Of a DNA stretch of 6,853 nucleotides, positions 1 through 4,676 are shown piece by piece. The notes under the pieces were generated by a model, which was not told the DNA's origin, made no database searches, and was given only the letters and a program-made list of their open reading frames with translations. The position numbers were made by a program, and so were the translations under genes. Source of the DNA: Candidatus Magasanikiibacteriota bacterium (GTDB lineage: Bacteria; Patescibacteriota; Patescibacteriia; Magasanikbacterales; UBA922); assembly GCA_003230965.1 (NCBI GenBank), contig QIHL01000079.1, forward strand, positions 1 to 6,853. Reading direction: 5' to 3'. Numbering within the stretch: the first letter of the stretch is position 1; each line of letters starts with the position of its first letter.

Positions 1-1
1 C

Positions 2-70
2 CATAAAGGAATAGACAACCAAACACCTCTGGAAATACTTATTAACTATTTTTATCCACATGAATTGTAA
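2..70 (+). CDS. Partial 3' end of a gene, possibly a transposase/integrase C-terminus
   Basis: Frame 2 is open from the left edge to a TAA at 68-70 and gives 22 residues beginning HKGIDNQTPLE and ending in an aromatic/hydrophobic tail (ILINYFYPHEL). The H-x-G-x-x-x-x-TP-x-E pattern recalls the end of DDE/rve transposases and integrases (IS3/IS481 type), where 'RPH..L...TP.E.L' is typical. The other two forward frames hit stops within the first 15 bases. The mirror frame on the minus strand is also open to the edge (ATG complement at 59-61), so a divergent gene start cannot be excluded. The family call rests on about a dozen residues and is tentative. No terminal inverted repeat could be recognised between this stop and the secG promoter. 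Confidence 0.4.
   Translation, partial: HKGIDNQTPLEILINYFYPHEL
52..60 (+). promoter_or_regulatory. Single consensus DnaA-box match
   Basis: TTATCCACA matches the strong bacterial DnaA box exactly. It overlaps the last codons of the partial left-edge gene and lies 56 nt upstream of the secG -35 box. No second box was seen nearby, so it is not evidence for an origin. It could be a titration or regulatory site, or a chance match. Confidence 0.3.
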
Positions 71-115
71 ACAACGCTTGCGATTCTTACAGCCTTTACA
101 AGGTACAAAGTTCTA

Positions 116-144
116 TTGACAATTTTATTTCATAATGGTATTAT
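116..144 (+). promoter_or_regulatory. Sigma70-type promoter for secG
   Basis: TTGACA at 116-121 matches the -35 consensus fully. A 17-nt spacer follows, then TATTAT at 139-144 (5/6 of the -10 consensus), preceded directly by TGG, the extended -10 element. Expected transcription start is near 151, leaving a leader of about 74 nt before secG. This is the best promoter in the window and probably serves secG, the binding-protein gene and the tRNA-Leu. Confidence 0.75.
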
Positions 145-224
145 GTCGTAGCTATTGCTTTTCTATATTATTCAGTTATACTTAGAATTTAAGAAGCATA
201 CGCCATACATTTTGTATTTTATTT

Positions 225-446
225 ATGTTACGAACAATTTTGACTGCTGTTCAGTTAGTCATTGGAATTCTTTTGACAATAACTATTCTCTTACAAAACC
301 AAGGGACAGGGTTAGGCGCCGCATTTGGTGGTTCTAGCACTATGTATACGACACGTCGTGGTGCGGATCTTTTTTTATTCCGTGTTACAATTGCTCTGTC
401 CATTCTCTTTTTTGGTGCTTCTCTGGCAATTTTGATTATTCCATAA
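225..446 (+). CDS. secG: Preprotein translocase subunit SecG
   Basis: SecG is a small inner-membrane subunit of the SecYEG channel that assists SecA-driven protein export. The 73-residue product has the expected layout: a first transmembrane helix at about residues 3-23, a Gly-rich loop with the signature LLQNQGTGLGAAFGG followed by S/T residues and TRRGAD, then a second helix at about 50-72. Length is normal for the family. ATG 225 puts the first helix right at the N-terminus, as in other SecG proteins; no Shine-Dalgarno sequence precedes it. A strong promoter lies at 116-144. The next gene starts 43 nt downstream on the same strand without a visible terminator, so the two are likely co-transcribed. 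The overlapping frame that starts at 155 is a shadow. Confidence 0.93.
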   Translation: MLRTILTAVQLVIGILLTITILLQNQGTGLGAAFGGSSTMYTTRRGADLFLFRVTIALSILFFGASLAILIIP

Positions 447-489
447 GAATATCAATTTCTTCCAGTGAGGTTCTTCAGTTTAATTTTTT

Positions 490-2490
490 GTGAATTCTTT
501 TTTCAAGACATTTTGGTCTCGTATTGCATCATTTCGTCCATTCCGACCACTCTCTCGGCAGGATCGTGATATGCATATTGTGCGTAGTGTTTTGGGTCGC
601 CGTATCCCGAGCTGGCAACAACTGTGTAACATTTCTCATGTAATGAAACCGTGGGAACGTACTGTATGGTACAGTGCATTGATTGTTTTTGTACTCTCTG
701 TCGTATGGTTCGGTATTGCATTTGCAAGTCAATATAGAATGCAAGTTCCAGCAGTAGGAGGACGTTATGTGGAGGCGATTGTGGGTGAACCGCATTTACC
801 GAATCCGATTTTTTCTAGCACGAATGATGCAGATATGGATATTGTCAAACTGGTATATTCTGGCTTGATGAGATTTGATAATCATAAACGTCTATTGCCT
901 GATTTGGCTGCGAACTATACTGTTAGTCATGATAAAAAGACGTATATTTTTCATCTGCGTAAAGATGTCGTATGGCAGGATGGAAAACCGTTCACCGCAC
1001 ATGATGTTGTGTTTACGTTTGACACTATTGAAGATTTACAGACTGGCAGTCCTTTGGCTATCACATTTCAAAATGTCAAAGTAACTGCATCAGATAATTA
1101 TACGGTTATATTTACTCTTCCGCAACCTTATGCTCCGTTCCTATCAACTTTGACAGTTGGTATTTTGCCACAACATGTGTGGTCAAATACTACGCCAGAT
1201 AGTATGCGTTTGGCGGATCAAAATCTGAGACCGATTGGTACAGGACCATTCAAGTTTAGCAAATTAGTGAAAGACGATACTGGAAATATTTTAACGTATG
1301 AATTAACTCGGTTTGATCGTTATTATCATAAAACAGCATACATTCAGACATTTATATTTCAATACTATACAGATTATAAAGGAGTATCCAATCCGATTGA
1401 TGCACTGAGGGAAGGAAAAATACAGGGAATTGGTTTTATCCCACACGATTTGCAGTCACGAGTTACGCGAAAGAATATTGATTTGCACGTAGTTTATCTT
1501 CCACAATATACCGCATTATTTTTGAATCAAAATCATAATACTGTATTGAAGGATCCAGATGTACGTCAAGCATTGTCAGAAGCTATTGATCGCACACGTA
1601 TTTTGAATGAAAGTTTGGATGACGAAGGATCATTGATTAATGGACCAATTTTACCAGGATCTCCAGGGTATAATCCGAATGTATCCAGTACACCTTATTC
1701 AGTAGATGGTGCGAACAAATTGTTGGATAAACACTATCCGCGTATTTCATATACAAAATACCGTGCGGAGTTATTGAAGAATATGGTGAATCAGTGGAAA
1801 GTAAGCAATTCCGATACCACTACGACTGCAACGAGTACAACGGTTACGAGTAGCTCAACCAGTACAGATATTACAGCTGGTGTACCTGTGGCTGAGATTC
1901 AGAATATACATACACAATTAAATCACCAATTGAATCAAGCACAAAGTTTTTTTCGTAAAGATAAAGATGGAAAAATTTTGCATCTGGTGTTAGTCACAAG
2001 TGACACGTCTGTGCAAAAGCATACTGCAAAGTTGATAGCTGGATTCTGGCAAGATATTGGCGTGCAAACAAGTTTACGATTTGTTGATGCAAGTAGTATT
2101 ACAAGTAATGTGTTGAAGACACGTAATTATGATGTGCTACTTTATGGTATAATTATTGGTAATGATTTAGATCAATATTCATTTTGGGATTCTAGTCAGG
2201 CTCAGTATCCTGGATTGAATTTATCTGAGTATAAAAATAGTAAAGTAGATAGTCTTTTGGTAACGATTCGTAAAACAATTGATGAAAATAAACTCCCAGC
2301 ATTATATCAGAAATTACAAAAGTTGATTTTGGCAGATAGACCTGCCATATTTCTATACAGTCCAACATATACATTCGCGACTAGCGACAATGTTCATGGT
2401 GTTGATGTAAACTATATTTTATATCCTTGGGATCGGTTTGCAGATGTTACAAGTTGGTATGTAAAGACAAAAGGAATTTGGAAGAAATAG
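490..2490 (+). CDS. Membrane-anchored peptide ABC transporter substrate-binding protein (SBP_bac_5 family)
   Basis: Extracytoplasmic solute-binding protein of family 5 (OppA/DppA-like), expected to bind peptides outside the membrane. The product is 666 aa. Residues 1-57 are basic and cytoplasmic, about 58-80 form one transmembrane helix, and the binding lobes start near 90. Family landmarks are the region around GEPHLPNPIFSS (99-110), LVYSGLMRFD (121-130), LRKDVVWQDGKPFTAHDVVF (156-175), IGTGPFKF (249-256) and DPDVRQALSEAIDR (355-368). No lipobox cysteine is present, so anchoring is by the helix. A Thr/Ser-only stretch at about 442-459 sits within an insert in the second lobe. The start is GTG 490, just after an in-frame TAA at 481-483; ATG 571 is an alternative that keeps the helix. 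No Shine-Dalgarno is correctly spaced. The stop TAG is followed by a second TAG and then directly by tRNA-Leu. No permease or ATPase gene is in the window. Confidence 0.9.
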   Translation: MNSFFKTFWSRIASFRPFRPLSRQDRDMHIVRSVLGRRIPSWQQLCNISHVMKPWERTVWYSALIVFVLSVVWFGIAFASQYRMQVPAVGGRYVEAIVGEPHLPNPIFSSTNDADMDIVKLVYSGLMRFDNHKRLLPDLAANYTVSHDKKTYIFHLRKDVVWQDGKPFTAHDVVFTFDTIEDLQTGSPLAITFQNVKVTASDNYTVIFTLPQPYAPFLSTLTVGILPQHVWSNTTPDSMRLADQNLRPIGTGPFKFSKLVKDDTGNILTYELTRFDRYYHKTAYIQTFIFQYYTDYKGVSNPIDALREGKIQGIGFIPHDLQSRVTRKNIDLHVVYLPQYTALFLNQNHNTVLKDPDVRQALSEAIDRTRILNESLDDEGSLINGPILPGSPGYNPNVSSTPYSVDGANKLLDKHYPRISYTKYRAELLKNMVNQWKVSNSDTTTTATSTTVTSSSTSTDITAGVPVAEIQNIHTQLNHQLNQAQSFFRKDKDGKILHLVLVTSDTSVQKHTAKLIAGFWQDIGVQTSLRFVDASSITSNVLKTRNYDVLLYGIIIGNDLDQYSFWDSSQAQYPGLNLSEYKNSKVDSLLVTIRKTIDENKLPALYQKLQKLILADRPAIFLYSPTYTFATSDNVHGVDVNYILYPWDRFADVTSWYVKTKGIWKK

Positions 2491-2493
2491 TAG

Positions 2494-2578
2494 GGGCGAA
2501 TGGTGGAACTGGTAGACACGCTGGCTTCAGGTGCCAGTGCCGCAAGGTGTGAGGGTTCGAGTCCCTCTTCGCCCACCA
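2494..2578 (+). tRNA. tRNA-Leu (anticodon CAG)
   Basis: All arms can be folded by eye. The acceptor is GGGCGAA (2494-2500) with TTCGCCC (2568-2574), followed by discriminator A2575 and an encoded CCA (2576-2578). The D-arm is GTG/CAC with a GG-containing loop. The anticodon stem is CTGGC/GCCAG with loop TTCAGGT, so the anticodon CAG is at 2528-2530 and reads CUG. A type II variable arm of 13 nt (GCC-GCAA-GGT, stem with one G-T pair) and a T-arm GAGGG/CCCTC with loop TTCGAGT complete it. Long variable arm, A73 and anticodon agree on leucine. It begins 3 nt after the stop of the binding-protein gene and has no clear promoter of its own, so it is probably cut out of the secG-operon transcript. 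Confidence 0.97.
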
Positions 2579-2615
2579 ATATCCAACGTCAGTTTTTTGT
2601 CTGTCTGTTTTTCAG

Positions 2616-2666
2616 TATAATATATAGCCAAATTAGTTTGAAAAAACGAAGCTTTATATTTATAGA
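2616..2666 (+). promoter_or_regulatory. Candidate promoter(s) for the ATP-grasp/methyltransferase pair
   Basis: Two overlapping possibilities exist in the AT-rich spacer after the tRNA. A perfect -10 box TATAAT sits at 2616-2621 but lacks a good -35. TTGAAA at 2638-2643 is spaced 17 nt from TATAGA at 2661-2666, giving a leader of about 20 nt before ATG 2694. Such matches are common by chance in AT-rich DNA. Confidence 0.4.
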
Positions 2667-2693
2667 ATAATACAGCAAATCTATTAAATAGTT

Positions 2694-3884
2694 ATGTCAA
2701 AAAAATATTGTAAAGATTGTGGCTTACCAGCTGTTCATCACGTCAAAACATGGATAGATGAATTATCAGGTATATTATTGTCACAGTTAAGATTGTCACA
2801 AAAAAATGAATTTTTTATTGATATATTTATTGAAAAAACTTTTTTGTTTACTGGTTTAGTAAAAATGGAAAATGATTTTTTGTTATCCGAAATTCAGATG
2901 CGTTCAGCTTGTTTTATTGATGAAGCTAGAAAACGAGGTGTAAAATTTCAAGTTGCAAAAGGGCCATTTGGATATACAAATCATTTTTGCGCTGAAATCA
3001 GTGGTAATAAAATTCGTTTTGAAAGTTTGCCTGTTGCTGGGTATATTGGGAAATATGATATTTCATTTGTAGATTGTAAAGAGAGAACAAAAAAACATCT
3101 TGTAAAAGGTGGATTTCCAGTTGCCGAAGGAAAATCTTTTTTGTTTTGGCAAAAAGGTAGAGCGATAAGATTTGGAAGTGATAAACTTAATTTTCCACTG
3201 GTGGTAAAACCTCGCAGTGGCTCAGTTGCAAGACATGTTACTACAAATATAAGAAGTAAAGAAGAATTACAAAAAGCAATTAATAAAGCAATTATTTATT
3301 CACCAGCATTTATTGTTGAAAGATTTGTAGAAAATTCATTTGTCTATAGAGCTACGGTAGTTGATTTTGATTTTGTTGCTGTGGTGAAACAAGTTCCAGC
3401 AAATATAGTCGGCGATGGCATTTCAACGATTCAAGAATTAGTGAAAAAGAAAAATAGCAATAAACGAAGAGGTAATCCGCACCAAAAAAATTTTACTTTG
3501 TATAAAATTGTAATTGACAAAAATACAATAAAATTGCTTTTGGAAAAGGATTATAATTTACAGTCAATTCCAAAAAGAGATGAGGTTGTATATGTACAAA
3601 AAAATCCATTTTTAAAGTTGGGTGGTGATCTTGTAGAGGTGACTGAAATAGTTCATCAGGATACTATCCAACTTTTCAAGGATATTGCAAAATTTTTTGA
3701 TATTCGTTTAGTTGGTATAGATTTTATTACACCAGACGTTTCAAGTACTTGGAAAAAACAGAATTGCGCAGTGTTGGAGTTAAACAGTATTCCGTGTATT
3801 GAAATGCATCACTTTCCATCGTCTGGGACTCCGCAGAATGTCGCTAATGCTCTTGTTGATTTATTTTTCAAATACTATATATGA
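2694..3884 (+). CDS. ATP-grasp ligase, cyanophycin synthetase/GshF-like
   Basis: ATP-grasp enzymes join a carboxylate to an amine or thiol via an acyl-phosphate. In this 396-aa protein the fold spans about residues 130-395. Visible landmarks are VVKPRSGSVARH (170-181, K172 as ATP-phosphate lysine), VERFV (208-212), YRATVV (218-223), IVGDGISTIQELV (238-250), RRG..H (258-263), LGGDLVEVTEIVH (309-321), GIDFI with metal-binding D343, and LELNSIP (361-367) with E362 and N364. The GDG.STI.EL and RRG..H segments recall cyanophycin synthetase and the ligase half of bifunctional glutathione synthetase. There is no Mur-ligase domain and no glutamate-cysteine ligase domain, so it is neither full enzyme. 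Residues 1-125 are unfamiliar and carry a CxxC (C6, C9). ATG 2694 follows an in-frame TAA at 2685-2687. It overlaps the next gene by ATGA. Arg codons are mostly AGA, unlike the neighbours. Substrate unknown. Confidence 0.8.
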   Translation: MSKKYCKDCGLPAVHHVKTWIDELSGILLSQLRLSQKNEFFIDIFIEKTFLFTGLVKMENDFLLSEIQMRSACFIDEARKRGVKFQVAKGPFGYTNHFCAEISGNKIRFESLPVAGYIGKYDISFVDCKERTKKHLVKGGFPVAEGKSFLFWQKGRAIRFGSDKLNFPLVVKPRSGSVARHVTTNIRSKEELQKAINKAIIYSPAFIVERFVENSFVYRATVVDFDFVAVVKQVPANIVGDGISTIQELVKKKNSNKRRGNPHQKNFTLYKIVIDKNTIKLLLEKDYNLQSIPKRDEVVYVQKNPFLKLGGDLVEVTEIVHQDTIQLFKDIAKFFDIRLVGIDFITPDVSSTWKKQNCAVLELNSIPCIEMHHFPSSGTPQNVANALVDLFFKYYI

Positions 3885-4450
3885 TTTTTTTAACTTATAT
3901 TTCTATTTTTCTATTTTTGTGTTTGTTTGTAATAGTGTTGCCAGCATTTTTTATTCTTGCGTTAGAATCTTTGGTTAGAGGACATGATTTGTCTACAAGC
4001 AGATTGGTAACAAGAGCATTAGTCAAGATGATTCAAAAATACAAGCCAAACGCTAAAATTTTTTATGATTCAGGCTGTGCTCGTGGTGCACTTTCAGTAC
4101 GAATAAAAAAAAGTTTGCCTCACCTTGAAATTTATGCAATAGATAACAGTGCAGTACGAATTTTCTTTGCAAAATTTAAAAGTAAAATTTTAAGACACAA
4201 AATTAATTTTCAGAAACAAGATGTTTTAAAAACTGATTTTCGTAATGCCGATGTAGTATACACATATCTATGGTATGATATTATGCTGATTTTAGAAAAG
4301 AAATTGCAGAAAGAATTGAAGCAGGGTGCAATAGTTATAACTAATACATCTCATTTTCAAGATTGGCAGCCAATAGAAAAAGTTGTAACATATACTAAAA
4401 TATTAAAAACTCCAAATTTTGAAACACTGTTTATCTATGTTAAAAAATAA
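3881..4450 (+). CDS. Membrane-anchored class I SAM-dependent methyltransferase, FAM173-like
   Basis: The 189-aa product has one N-terminal transmembrane helix (about 4-29), a short linker helix (about 38-53), then a Rossmann methyltransferase core. SAM motif I is FYDSGCARGALS (61-72, D63, G65, G69), with Ala67 where the middle glycine of D-x-G-x-G-x-G is usual. D88 in YAIDNS ends strand 2, D114 lies in QDVLKTDF, and ADVVYTYLW (123-131) is the motif IV strand. The following LEKKLQKELKQGAIVI and F..W.P (159-164) recall the FAM173 family (ATPSCKMT, ANTKMT), membrane-tethered lysine methyltransferases of mitochondria with the same helix-plus-catalytic-domain layout. That resemblance is from memory. 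ATG 3881 overlaps the upstream stop by 4 nt, so translation is probably coupled and the two proteins work together. Base composition is AT-rich like its partner. Target unknown. Confidence 0.75.
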   Translation: MIFLTYISIFLFLCLFVIVLPAFFILALESLVRGHDLSTSRLVTRALVKMIQKYKPNAKIFYDSGCARGALSVRIKKSLPHLEIYAIDNSAVRIFFAKFKSKILRHKINFQKQDVLKTDFRNADVVYTYLWYDIMLILEKKLQKELKQGAIVITNTSHFQDWQPIEKVVTYTKILKTPNFETLFIYVKK

Positions 4451-4468
4451 ATAACCAATTCACTTTCA

Positions 4469-4535
4469 TATCCGTCTGAGCGTAGTAGACTCACAACTTT
4501 GTCAGAAGAATTTAGGTGCAAAATGATAACGGATA
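4469..4535 (+). repeat. Inverted repeat enclosing alternative short stems in the RNase J upstream spacer
   Basis: TATCCGT (4469-4475) and ACGGATA (4529-4535) are exact reverse complements 53 nt apart. Inside, GTCT (4474-4477)/AGAC (4487-4490) or TGAG (4477-4480)/CTCA (4490-4493) can pair, and AGACT (4487-4491) could instead pair with AGTCT (4545-4549). The set looks like a foldable RNA with competing stems. It matches no RNA family I recognise, and 7-bp repeats may be chance. Confidence 0.3.
4499..4527 (+). promoter_or_regulatory. Candidate promoter for the RNase J gene
   Basis: TTGTCA at 4499-4504 (5/6 match to the -35 box) is followed after 17 nt by AATGAT at 4522-4527 (4/6 match to the -10). 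A start near 4534 would give a leader of roughly 140 nt containing the two hairpins at 4559-4594 and 4621-4651. This is a weak match; a very short-leader promoter near 4663-4668 is another option. Confidence 0.3.
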
Positions 4536-4558
4536 CGAGTGGCTAGTCTTGTATATAT

Positions 4559-4606
4559 GCATGCACTAATCTGTGCCATTCATGGATTGCATGCCTGAGA
4601 TTTTTT
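4559..4606 (+). terminator. Hairpin plus T6 run, terminator or leader attenuator candidate
   Basis: GCATGC (4559-4564) pairs with GCATGC (4589-4594), and after a 3-nt bulge AATC (4568-4571) pairs with GATT (4585-4588) around a 13-nt loop. TTTTTT follows at 4601-4606. The 6-nt gap between stem and T-run and the bulge make it a poor intrinsic terminator. It could end the ATP-grasp/methyltransferase transcript or act as a structured part of the RNase J leader. Confidence 0.3.
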
Positions 4607-4620
4607 ATTCAACAAAGAGG

Positions 4621-4660
4621 CGAACATACAACACACAGTTGTTTATGTTCGTATCTTTTT
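4621..4660 (+). promoter_or_regulatory. Strong AT-rich hairpin just upstream of the RNase J start
   Basis: CGAACATA (4621-4628) and TATGTTCG (4644-4651) are perfect complements. CAAC (4629-4632) and GTTG (4638-4641) extend the stem past a 2-nt bulge to a 5-nt loop, and five Ts lie at 4656-4660. It ends 25 nt before the ATG. It may be a terminator for the upstream pair or a leader stem limiting RNase J synthesis or decay; the sequence alone does not decide. Confidence 0.4.
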
Positions 4661-4676
4661 CACATATTCCATACTT

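Noticed and set aside
155..337. 60-residue frame overlapping the start of secG
   Set aside because: It overlaps secG in another frame, has no family resemblance and reads as low-complexity AT-rich sequence; secG is unambiguous.
2437..2463. Promoter for tRNA-Leu inside the end of the binding-protein gene (TTTGCA, TGG-TATGTA)
   Set aside because: Spacer of 15 nt, poor -10 match, and the TGG TAT is explained as coding Trp-Tyr codons.
3879..3884. TGA recoded as glycine (Gracilibacteria/SR1-type code)
   Set aside because: TGA here ends a complete ATP-grasp domain in a classic ATGA overlap, and no in-frame TGA occurs in any of the genes, so the standard bacterial code fits.
2694..4450. Graspetide (ribosomal peptide) cluster
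   Set aside because: The ligase looks like the cyanophycin synthetase/GshF type rather than microviridin-type, and no precursor peptide with repeated core motifs or dedicated exporter is present.
2555..4470. Attachment-site repeat of the tRNA-Leu 3' end downstream of the gene pair
   Set aside because: Only ACCAAT-length matches (about 6 nt) were found near 4452; too short to call att sites, and no integrase is seen.
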